A stretch of 64,000 nt of DNA from Bemisia tabaci (taxonomy: Eukaryota > Arthropoda > Insecta > Hemiptera > Aleyrodidae). Shown piece by piece: positions 50,405 through 62,200 of this stretch (position 1 is its first letter; every line of letters starts with the position of its first letter). The DNA is taken from assembly GCF_918797505.1 (NCBI RefSeq), contig NC_092793.1, positions 72,535,660-72,599,659 of the forward strand, given 5' to 3'. A program made the translations under genes and the position numbers. The notes below the pieces were generated by a model. That model was not told the DNA's origin. It did not search any database and saw nothing but the letters and a program-made list of their open reading frames with translations.

Positions 50405-52541
50405 CTAATTTATTCGTCTACTCATTCTCATCATAGGTCTGCGCCTATGTTTTACCCTTTTAACGTGATTTTGTAATATTTGCTTTTTACTTTATTATTC
50501 AATAACAAAAATGATTATATCAAACTTGAAAATACAATTACTTTATTTTGTTCTTTCACCCTTTTAATTTTGGATTTGCTTACTCCATCCAATTTTTTTC
50601 CCCTCAAGATGTATGAATATTTCTTCTTTGTGCTAATGATTTTCAATCGGATCTTTTCCCCAAATTTACAGTCAGTAGACCCTAGTTTGAAATACTAATC
50701 CCCGGGAAAAACCATAGGGTCTGTTTTACCATGTTCTGCAGATTTTACCTAGTTCAGATCAACAATCTATACTCAAAATTCAAATGCTTTACGCAAGGAG
50801 GGAAAATTTTAAGTTGAAAGTAGGTACCTCAATTTTAACAAAAAACAAACTCCAAAGTGTACAGTAGACATTTGTTTATATTTACAGTTTTTCATTTATA
50901 CACATTATAATTACATTGTCTCATCAGTTAGTTTAATAACACTTCAATAAAAAAGTACAATTTTTCCTACACAAGAGTCAAGAGGATCAATTTCAATCAT
51001 AGCAAATTTTTTCTCTCGCCAATTCTAGTCTACCAATTTTAGGCACTGCTTATATCTGTAGTCAAGAGCCAAAAAATGTAACTAAAATTTAAAAAAAAAT
51101 CATTTTTAATCTTACAAAATACACTTCAGCCAATGGTGCTGTCACATGGCTTTCCCCCAAATTCTCGGATTGGTGAAAATGTAGTTATGGTTTTTTGGCC
51201 CTTAACTACAGATATAATCAGCTAGATCAAATACAATAAAAATCCTGTCAACTCAAGTGTACTTGAAGTAATTCTAAGGCACATTAACTTAAGTTTCAAG
51301 ATAAGTAAAAACATTTATTCCTTAAAATTTGTATTTACAGTTTGACACATAAAATGTGATAGCAGACATCTTGGGATTTTCGATTCTGGATATTGCTTTT
51401 GAGAATATGTATGAAATGGCAAGGCAGAAATTCGAGGAAGTCAATCCTGTTTCTGTTTTAAAACATTGCTGTATTCCTCTCTTTTTGGCTCAATTTTTTG
51501 AATTTATCTATGCCCTGAAAAAAAATCACAGCACCAATGAATGAACTGACTGAGACCTGAAGTCGTCTTCTGGAGGAGAAAAAATGGATAATTTTAATTT
51601 TTCTTTTTCAAGAAAATGCCCTCTCGGATATAACAAAATCCTCTGTTTGTTATGTTGCACAAAGTTGCAAAACCTTTCTCTATACAACAGCTATGAGGTC
51701 CATGGAAAAAATAAGTTTATAAATATTATTGACTAGAATATTCAATGCCATTCCCAAATCACTAAAATTCATTGATTTCCATGTCAGTTGAAAAAGCATA
51801 CTTTTGCTACATCAGTACACGTGTTATAGAGCAACAGCAATATTTCCCCAAAATGCAACACTAAAATTCCTGCTAATATTACAAATGTCGAAGGCAGTGT
51901 ACAATCCGCCAACTTTTTGTAGGTGATAATTAGTTACCAACATAAAATGTTAGCATTGGAAGGGTGGAGAGTCAAAACGAAATCCAAGGCTTGAAAAATG
52001 TAAAGCTAAGAAACCTTGATTCAGCATTCTTTTTGATGTTGGATCTAGTAGTTACCTCTGGGAGTCTGGAAAATTAGGCTATCTCTAAGCAGAAATCTTG
52101 ATGATTTGCTTTTTTTCCCAATCCGAAACCACTGGTGTTGCACATATTTTTAACAAATAATCTAATTGAGCAAGGAGAAATGAATTTGCAGCTTCAAGAT
52201 GCTAAGAGAATGATGCTAAAGATATGTCTGCAATCAGTTGCCGAGACGCTTAGGAGGAGCACTCAGCATATTTCAGCAAGTTTGAAAGCAGAAATATTTT
52301 CTAACCCTCTCGAGTTTCAAGACCTCAAAAACGATCGCCTAACCTTTAGTTATTTAGAACACAGACTTGTTTGTACGCATTACATTCACAGTCATGAGAA
52401 TTGTTGACGTTTAAGACTGCCTGAAATAAGCATGAATACCTATGTTCACTTGGTAGACCAAGTAAATTCTGCCGATAAAGTTCTGAGACATAGCTGAATT
52501 ACTTCCCAGTTTTAAAAACTACGAAACTGGACTATTCCATA

Positions 52542-52798
52542 CTGCCGGGCTAAGGAAGAACGCTACATGAACATTCGAGAGTTGCCAAATTGCCCCGGAT
52601 AAAAAATGTATTTTTGAAGAAAATTATGCGTAGTTTTCCTTGAAATTTCCAGACGTTTTAGACAATATTGCAAACAAAATTTTCCAAATTGCCAAGAAAA
52701 AAAAATATTCACAAATTTTCCTAGTAAATTAGGTGTTTATTGAAGGAAATATGGTAACGTCTGAGTGCTCATATGGCGTTCCTTCTGTAGCACGGCAG
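52542..52798. mobile_element. A-family TA-type MITE, copy 9 (3' of Nudel-like gene)
   Basis: Ends CTGCCGGGCTAAGGAAG and CCTTCTGTAGCACGGCAG. It begins 144 bp past the Nudel-like stop codon. A minus-strand AATAAA at 52737-52742 lies inside it. Confidence 0.85.
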
Positions 52799-52942
52799 TT
52801 TAAGGACATGAGGTTCTAATCAACAAAAGATACTCTGTGGAGTTGAAAGCACCTGGAATCAAAACGGATTGGATGACATTCGGATGTGTTCTTCTGGAGA
52901 AGGCGTCCTAGTCAAAGTTCTCTGCTCGAAAGTGGGATGAGA

Positions 52943-53218
52943 TCAGTCTTGCCAGCAGTCCTTTTCGTCGCTACCATCGCTACACTCGACGTAGCCGTTG
53001 CAGACGCGCTGCTGGGGGAGGCACTCGCCGAGGCGGCAGCGATGCCCGGCGCATTGCCGGGTTTCGGGGGCCGGCAGCTCGTTGTTGGAGATGGCCATGC
53101 TGTTCTGGATCCAGCCGATGTAGTTAACCACCTTCGTGTAGACGCCCGGCCGGTTTGCCCGCGCGCACCCGTACCCGTTGCTCGTCACTCCGTACAGGGA
53201 CCATCGACCATCCGTCTC
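52943..53218 (-). CDS. ndl: Nudel-like terminal exon: protease C-terminus plus LDLa
   Basis: Acceptor GATTGATTCCAG. It encodes the end of the trypsin domain ([20 protein letters not shown]) and one LDL-receptor class A repeat with six Cys and the calcium motif [13 protein letters not shown] follows after WQD. There is no GT donor between the last LDLa cysteine and the stop. Confidence 0.93.
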   Translation of the reverse strand, partial: ETDGRWSLYGVTSNGYGCARANRPGVYTKVVNYIGWIQNSMAISNNELPAPETRQCAGHRCRLGECLPQQRVCNGYVECSDGSDEKDCWQD

Positions 53219-56200
53219 CTGGAATCAATCCGCGTTCATATCGATTCAGATCTAAGTAACAGTCTTTTGTAGCTCTCACCCAAGTAGCATTTTTCAACGG
53301 AAAAGTCGCGATATTTCGAGTTTAAGTTACAATTTTTTGGCGATAAGATCGCGAGGATCATCAACATCTGATCCCAAGCAGCACAGGTTGCAATAAGTAG
53401 CAATTACATAGGAAAAATATTGCAATTCAACTGAGTGTTGTGTATGTTGCCTAGCTCCTATTTGAAGGGGCCCTATTTGTTGAAAACTACAATCAAATTG
53501 AGATAAGTTGCTATTTTTCATTGGATTGCATATTGCCAACTTTTCTGACACATGGAGATCATTTTGCTGATTGTTTGAAATCGGCATAAATCGACTAAAT
53601 AATGAAAAAATAATGCAATTTAATAGTAATAAAATTACAATTTTATCTAAATCAAATTGCAATTTAATTTCAATATTTTCGTTGCACTGTGCTACTTGGA
53701 AAGTCGCGATATTTTGAGATTGAGCCACGGTTCTTTTACGATTTTTTTGCGATAAGATCATTAACATCTGAGCGATTATCCTCAATTTTGTCGCAATTTT
53801 ATCTCCACAGAATCGTGCCCGATAAAACCGAAGTTTATCTCAATTTATCACGATTTTTTGTTCGTTAATATTGCGATGGATCGCTGTCGATAAAATTGCG
53901 ATTTTATTGCAAATTTATGCGATAAAATCGTAATTTATTGCATTTTTTTACTCGATAATATTGCAGTTCATCGACGTCGATAAAAATCGTAATACATTCT
54001 CCGATCAAAGCGCAACTTATCGTGATCACTACTACTTGAGCATGCCCAGATTTACCGAGTAAGTAACGCAGGTAGTTGTCCACGGCGAGAAAATTACTGA
54101 GGAAAGGAGAAGGGGGGGGAGTGCTTTTAGAATTTCTTATTTTTTTTATAGCTACGCCATGGTGTTTAGAATTATTCATATTTCAATGCCAGATGTATCA
54201 ATGATTTTTCCCGATTTTTAGGGAAAAATTCCCTGATGAAAACTCAGTTTTCCCTCTCATTTCCCCAAAGATATATTTTATGCTGCCAGCTCACTCACTA
54301 AACACCAGAGCGCTCTCTCTGTTTCTGTTAATAGAGTGGTATAACTGACGAATACCGTGCGAGTGCAACTCTTGAGAAGTGAGAAAAGTGAAAGTGCCTT
54401 CAATTTTGAACATACAACCCGCACACCCGTGGAACACGAATAGTTGCATCAAGGCGCTACAGTCAACTCAATCGACATAGGCTGTCCCAAAACAACTGAG
54501 AGTAAGTCTGTATTTCAGAAACAATAATAGATATTGAAACGCGGTTTGTAGGAGGTTGTAGCTCATACCCTTAGCTATCCAACGAGCCCAAGATTAGCTC
54601 ATTTGGTCAAAATTTCGCTGAGTTACAGCAATTTTCCGGAGGCGTGTAAAGAATAACCCTACAGGATTTTTGAGCACATTTTTCCTTGTCTGAACTGTTG
54701 TTCCGAGAGTCGCGTAGTTGATAGCAATTTTGCGGATCACGTTCGCACTGGTCTAGATGCAAGTTCTAATATGTTTTCATGTGCTTTCATTGCATATCAG
54801 AGTTTTCTTCAACTTCCCAGCTCAGTGAAGCCAACATCGTCTAGCGTTAATGACACTTTCCTCCGCCGCAGAAGTTGACGGCCGGCCGCCATGCGGAATC
54901 AAAGCCGCCGACTCGCGACCCTCGGAAAAAGCTGCATGCCACCGATAAATGGTGCTCTCCCCAAGTCGATTTTCTCCATAAGTAACTAACATCTCTTTCA
55001 CGGTATCAGAGGCAGTTAAACCTCGGCGAACACAGTAACGGATGGCATAGCGTTGCTCTTGTTTCAGCTCCGCGGGCGAACTCATTGCACCAAACGAGAA
55101 CACGTGTCATTAACGCTATACAATGTTGGCTTCACTAAGCTGGGAAGTTGAAGAAAACTCTGATATGCAATGAAAGCACATGCAAACATATTAGAACTTG
55201 CATCTAGTCCAGTGCCAACGTGATCCGCAAAGTTGCTATCAACTGCGCGACTCTCGGAACAACAGTTCAGACAAGGAAAAATGTGCTCAAAAATCCTGTA
55301 GGGTTATTCTTTACACGCCTCCGAAAAATTGCTGTAACTCAGCGAAATTTTGACCAAATGAGCTAATCTTGGGCTCGTTGGATAGCTAAGGATATGAGCT
55401 ACAACTTCCTACAAACCGCGTTTCAATATCTATTATTGTTTCTGAAATACAGACTTACTCTCAGTTGTTTTGGGACAGCCTATGTAGTCTTATGTCAAGC
55501 GAAAGTTCCTTCAATCTTGAAAATGGAACACGCGCATTCAAGGTATTGAAAAAGCAAAATTTAAAAACTCGCGAATTTGTATTAAGAACTTTGAAGAAAA
55601 ATGTATTTACATAAAATTGTTCTGATACTTTTTATTGTTTTTCAAAATCTTGCGAATACTTCGTCAGAAGTAAGTTCGTGGGGGACATTCGTCGATTGGC
55701 GTATGGATTGCATCAAAAATTAACGATAATTTGGCGTCATGCAACATTATGAAAAAACTAAAAAAGATCAATCGCAGTTTTTCATTTGTTAACAAGAAGT
55801 TAAAAATCCATCATAAAGGTAGTAATACTAACGTTTTTTTAAGGCCCTTTCACGCACATTTCGCTAGACGTTCCTAGTTCGGTAACAAAGTAAATAAAAA
55901 GGGTCTCCTCAAAAAAAAAAAGTTTCGAAAAAATTTTCAAGAGTTTTTGAAAGGTGTTTTTTTAAAGGTCATTGCTTCTCAGGAAGAGATCACTTTTAAT
56001 GATGAGAGGAAAGAAATGGAGAAAATGCTGATCGAGGACTCGATCCTCACCTGGCACATGAGAGGTCCTCCTGAATCGCCTAAACATGCATCCCTGCCTC
56101 CTCGCTCGTAGCCGGCGCAGAACATGTTGTCAGTCACTCGGTAGAGAGGCAAAAATAACGTTCTTTTCCGACACTCGGCCGCTGAAATCACCGGTAACTG

Positions 56201-59200
56201 GACCTCTTGCAAAGTATCAGCTAAAAAAGAAAAGAAAAAGAAAGTAAACATCAAAAGCAGTCAAGTAATAATACCCTCTCCAAATCACTGCCCCGAAAGT
56301 GATATACTGCGAGCTCCTTGCTGCCATCTATCCTCATTCCTTGTCATACAAACGAACAGGAGTTGGACGTATTTATGCTAAAAGGAACTATGTCTCATGC
56401 AAATCCTAAGCACATAGTTCTTTTTAGCATAAATACGTCCAATTTTAGTACGTACAACTGTGCCGCAAGGTTGACTGTGCCGTGCAAAGGAAAAACGCCG
56501 TATGAACTTTCGAGAATTGCCAAATCCTGCAATAAAATTTTTATTTTTGAGGAAAGTTATGAATATTTTTCCTTGAAATTTTCAGGAACTTTAGGTGAAA
56601 TTGCAAACAACAGTGTCTGAAAAATTAGAAGAAAAATATTTATAAGTTTACCAGGAAATTCGTGTTTTATAATTGGAAATTTGGCAACGCCTGAAGGTTC
56701 ATACGGCGTTCTTCCTCAGCACGGCAGTATTGGTCAGCACAAGTAATGGTACGTCGGAACTTAATGTTTAACATGAAGACCCACTTGCAGTAGGTCGTGT
56801 TTAGTTCGCCCCGAAAAAAATATATGTTCTATTGTTTAACCGAGACTCGGAACACGTGAGCCCAGTCCGAAACAGCACCCGATGACAGAGGCAATGACAT
56901 TAACCATGACAATGGCAACTAATTACTCTTGCTCTCCCGTCCTCAATCCATTTTGTAGATCGTGTTGTAGTTGTGCGTGCGTTCCGTGCGTGGGTCAGTG
57001 GTCAGTTGGTCACTGCCCAGCTGCCCAGTGTTGCTGTGCTCACTTGGGTTTGAGTGAAAGGTGAAGGAACTGCGGGTCGATTATTGAAATCGATGGACAA
57101 AGCTATGGACAAAGAGGACTAAAGGGGTATGTAGGGATCCTATTGGTGGAAGCGGGTGATTGCAATGGACAAAGGAGGTAGGTAATAAACTAACTAACGG
57201 CAACACGCGAGGGACCCTAGGGTGGAGCGATTTCGACTTTTTTCGGACGAAATTATCGCCCTATAGGGCCGCAACTCGTTAATTCCGATGGAGAAACCAT
57301 ATACATCAAGCTTCAAATGTCCAATTTCAAAATTTAGGCCTTTTAGGCTTAGGCACGCTGACAAAAAATCGGAATTTTGGCCTGAAATTTTTTTCTACAT
57401 TAAATTCAGCCTATTTCCCAACTTTTTTTCATTACTCGCCAGAAGAATTCCTTAAAAAGTCGAAATCGCTCCACCCTAAGGAACCTTACAGTTCGTGCAA
57501 AATTTTCTCCCTTAGTCTAGAGGAACCACTCTCTTCAACCAATAGAAGCGCTCCATACTACTTGTGTCTTCTTTGTCTATAGCTTTGTCTATCAATCTCA
57601 ATAACCGGCCCGCAGAAACGATTGTTAAAATCAGTACGATTCGGAGCTTTCAACGGAGATTCTCGTATCCCTCTTCTCGATTGACCAAATTCCAAACATT
57701 TTTTCAATCCATCCGGCAACTATAATTTCTCGGTCCATCCTCGCACAACATTGTGGCCACTGTAGATTCCTCTTCCTGAGCGGAAAAGAAATGACCCAGA
57801 TCACCATCCTCGTGACCAATGCCGCGCGATTTTCTCCTATCCCTCTCCCCCTTTCTCCTTCTACTCTCCATCGCTCCCCGATAATAGCGAATCGAATCGG
57901 TTAATTGGTGGTCCGCGCCATGCCACAACTGCTGTTGCCAACATCCAGAAAATTACATAGTTATTACATGTATTTTACTCTTAATTTAACCATTTTGTTA
58001 GGAATCTGGCAGTCATGTCTCTTACAAAGTACGCTCTGCTCTGGAATGATCGAATTAATTTTCCATCCGTCTTCTGGTTCTTAATCGCGGGAAAAATTAA
58101 TTACCACGACCTGCGCTTAGCATATGCCTATCTACTCAAGGACAATTAAAAATACAACACTTGTTTACCCTTACAATTAGTGGGGTATAAGGATGCATTG
58201 GACCACTTTCGAGATCAATATTTAACTGTTTCCTTTACACAAAGCGTTTAATAGCCTCGTAAGTGACATGCTGCGGAAATCAATAATCTATCTACGTATA
58301 ACTTTTGAGCGGTAACTTTGAGTTTCCCTCGTTAAAAAGAAAAATACTTGGCAGATGCGAAGAGTGAATCGTCGGCGTTCTATATTTTACCATTTGAAAC
58401 TATGGGAAAGAATCGATAATTTAAGTGTTCGTTGCGAACACCCTGATGATTGATTCTTTTCCATTGATTTAAATGGCACATCAATCGATTGCGACTCGCC
58501 ACTGATACTCGGGTATCTTATAAAATACCTCTTATCCATCCTCATCCTCTTTTCTTGCTTCTCCAGCCAAATTTTTCAGATATGGGATTAAAATCTGGTC
58601 CAAAATATCAACTATCAATGGTTTTTGATAGAAAACGGGCGCACCGAAACTATCCCTTCTTCTAAATAAATCCTCAAATTTTGAGGCCCTCAAAGATTTC
58701 GGATTTTTCCTAATGAAATTAAAATCTTGTCTCAATAAAAAAAATTGTGTCAAATATTGAGAATAAATCTAAAAAATGTTGGCAAAAAATCGCGGTGATG
58801 GTACAATACTGTCATGCTGAGGAAAAACGCCGTATGAGCCTCCAGAAGTTGTCATGTTTCCTTGAATGAATACAAACTTACTGGGAAATTTTTTCAATTT
58901 TTTCCGATTTAAATTAAAATATCCAAAAATTTTGAAGGAAAATGAGTATAACTCTCCTCAAAAAACATGTTTTATCCAGAGTTTGGCAACTCTCGAATGT
59001 TCGCACAGTCTTTTTCCTTTTGGCGCTGGTTTTCCTTGACAAAATACTATTCTGCCGTGCTGAGGAAACACGCCGTATGAAACTTCGTCAGTTGCCCAAT
59101 TTCCTTTGATTCAATACACATTTTCAGGAAAACTCGTTCAATTTTGTCAGAGAATTCTTTTCATAACTAGATCTAAATTTTCTGAGAATTTTAAGAGAAA

Positions 59201-62200
59201 ATATTCTTAACTTTCCTCAATAATAGGCATTTTAACGGGGAAAAATTTTGCAACTCCCGAATGTTCATACGGCGTTTTTACTTAGCACGGTAGTATTGTA
59301 CACTGCAACATTTAGGTCACAAAATACTGCTTGGGAAAAGAGGGCTACTCACGGAAGACCCTGTCGATCTCGAAGAGCTGTCCCCAGCCGACAACGGTAC
59401 ACATGGTGCCATCTTCGAGGGTGGAGGCGGGCGGTGGGAGGCAGATGGGGCGGATGTAGTGGCTTGTTTGGACGGGCTCGTTGAGCTCTAGGAGGGAGAT
59501 GTCGTTCATGAAGCTGATGGCCTGGTACTCCGGGTGGAGCATGATCCGCGAGATGGTCCGCACTTGCTCGTACGGCGAAGCGAAGTTCACGCCACGCCGC
59601 AGCGCCCCTAGCCGCGCCACCCAGTAATCCTCCTGAGCGCTGCACAGTCAGAAAAAGTAACCAATATTTAGTGGTAATCTAGGAAATAGAACGCGAATAA
59701 CAGAATTCTCGGTTCGGAGAGATAATTTGGATCTGTAAATGACTTGAGGTCAAGACGCACAGTAGATCAAGTCAATGAGAAGGGTCAGACATGACATTTT
59801 TGACTAAAACTGCAAATTTTAATGTTGTTTTCGTCACATTTTAAATTAAATAAGTTGGTAATACTAACCACGGTAAAAAACATTGTTAAAACATTGGTAA
59901 AAAACAATATGCGTTCTTTCCCAACACCTTCATCAGTTGGAAAAGATGCAGGTGCGCTTGGAAACTTAAACGCAGCGTAAGAAAAGTAAACCATTTCATG
60001 ACGTGACAACTTCCTATTCGTCTAGTCTAGTTGGTCATAATAGTCATGGTAAAAAACATTGGTAAAAAACAATGTATGTTCTTTTTCAACACCCCCATGA
60101 GTTGGAAAAGACACAGGTGAGCTTGGAGACTTAAACGCAGCGTAAGAAAAGTAAACCATTTCATGACGTGGCAATTTCCCATTCGTCCAGTCCAGTTGGC
60201 CATGATAGTTATGGTGAGGGTTATTTCTTTTTCTAACACCTTAATGAGTCAGAGAAGATACAGCAAAGCCTGGAGACTTAAATGCATGTGTAGAACAGTA
60301 AAACATTTCATCAAACACTATTTTCCGTTTAATGGCATCCCTGAGGTACGAATAGCTGCATCCAAGCGCAGCTGACGCGCCTTCAATTTGGTTCATGCAA
60401 CAGACATTCTCCGAGCACGAATAGTTACATCCAAGCGATTTCATCAAGCAAGTCGAAGCGCCTTCAATTCATGTGCACGCAACATGGACATCCTTCGAGC
60501 ACGAATAGCTGCATCAAGGCGGTATCATCAACATAGCGTTCCGCTCTTGCTTTGCGTCCCACGACATTAACGATGACTTCATGCTTTTTCTACTTATAAA
60601 TGAACGCAGTGATCTCGCAAAGTGGAGTTCATCTCTTTCGCTTAATTTTTTCGTCCGGTTCACTTCACCTACGTGACGCGATTTCAACTTACACACTTTT
60701 TGTGCGCATCGTAATTAGGTGGGTAGATTTTTTTGTGCACACTTTATCAGCATCGATAACACCGATTAAGGTAGATATGCTAAACAGCTTGCTCAACTCC
60801 ATATTCATCAATTTGTTATCATTAGGTGAACATAAGCGATGCAGAGGCGAGGCGTGAAATAACGACTGTCGGCATCTTTCCATTTGAAACTATGATTAAT
60901 AATCGATTATTAAGGTGTTCTTCGCGAACGCCCTGATAATCGATCATTTTCTATGGGATTAAATTGCAGATCAATCGATTTCTCGCAAAGCACATCACGC
61001 GTTGGAGCGTTAACTCAAGTGAGGAACTTTCACACGATGGTGAAGATAGCAGAGCGGGGTCTACAGGATATATTTTGTCTAGGATCTTACTTGTAAAAGC
61101 AGTGTCCAGCGGAGAGAAGCCATTTAGCGTTGATAAGGGCTGCGCCGCATTGAAATTCACCCTCCTTGTAGAGAGCTGCTTGCCACGGCCAAGATCCAAG
61201 GCCAGCGTTGCCACCACCAACAATGCGCGAGTGCCGCTTCGATGCCCCCGAGTACCGCAATGAACTGGAAAGGAAGAGGAAGGAAACAAAATCACATATT
61301 AGTAACTAGTTAGCCAGTTATTGAAGGTAAAACGTTTTTCAGTTTTTCTTTAGCCCACCTAGCAGCAACGTTTGTTAAGAAAAACTTTTGAAACAACGCA
61401 TAAATATTAAAAGATGATTCTGGTTTTGTTAAAATTCTGGGTTCAGGGAATTTTTGAAAGGAAAATTTATAGAAGATAAATTCCGTAAATTAAAAACTTT
61501 GAAAAAGAAATGTTACAAAATACTTAAAAATGGTAGGTTTTTTAATTATTTTCCTGCGTAATTTTCACGATACGTAAATCGTATTTGAAAAAATCCAAAA
61601 AGAGTCTCCTAAAACATTTTTGAAAGTTTTCGTATGAGTTTTTTAAAAACTGCTCCTCGGTGGTTTTGAGCAGAGGGGTTATTGTTGAGGCGGTTCCGGA
61701 ATCTTTGTCAATTCGTTGGGCGAAAATAAAATCATTCGACTTAATAATAATTGGTTTTTTTTTAAATAAATAGTACTTACTTCCCTGTGTGACCACTTGC
61801 TTGAGGTCGAACCCCGCACTGTAGATCCTTGCATTTGATTTTTATGACTTGTCTGTGAGGACAAGTTGTCCTTTGGAAAGAAGTGTTACTGCAATCAAAG
61901 AGATATCACATTATTTGAAGTTCTTCAAGTGATTGCTAGAGTTTTAATTTGATGTAGGCAATTAGCGCGTTCGACTTAGTGTGTCGTTATTTACTGACGC
62001 TATTCGTGAATTAAGTCATATTGCATTGGCCAATTGGCGCGCTCTTTTAAACCTGATCCGGGATTTGGCTCGTTTTTTTTCAGAATTCGGTTGAAAATTA
62101 GATTTTCGACACTGATTGGTCCAAATTGCAACGAGGATACAACAGTCATCCATCAAAAAAATTAACCGAATCCAGTCGCGCGAAAATTCGCCCGTTAAAA

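Larger units (their letters stand above)
49169..52541. other. Convergent intergenic region
   Basis: The first part is CAP 3' untranslated sequence. The remainder is AT-rich, with plus-strand frames at 51356-51544 and 52135-52407 (90 codons, helical-looking). I cannot assign either to a family. Confidence 0.5.

Noticed and set aside
52135..52407. 90-codon plus-strand open frame between CAP and the Nudel-like gene
   Set aside because: It looks helical but matches nothing I recognise and has no supporting splice signals. Kept only as a note on the intergenic region.
52886..53272. 128-codon plus-strand open frame opposite the terminal Nudel-like exon
   Set aside because: Antisense to a clear protease/LDLa exon; no motif of its own.
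59349..59645. 98-codon Arg/Pro-rich open frame over the catalytic-Asp exon
   Set aside because: An alternative frame of a GC-rich exon; the trypsin frame has the conserved motifs.
60951..61295. 114-codon open frame, minus strand, overlapping the catalytic-His exon
   Set aside because: Another frame on the same strand gives SR|IVGG, WPWQAAL and SAGHC with proper splice sites; this frame is a shadow.
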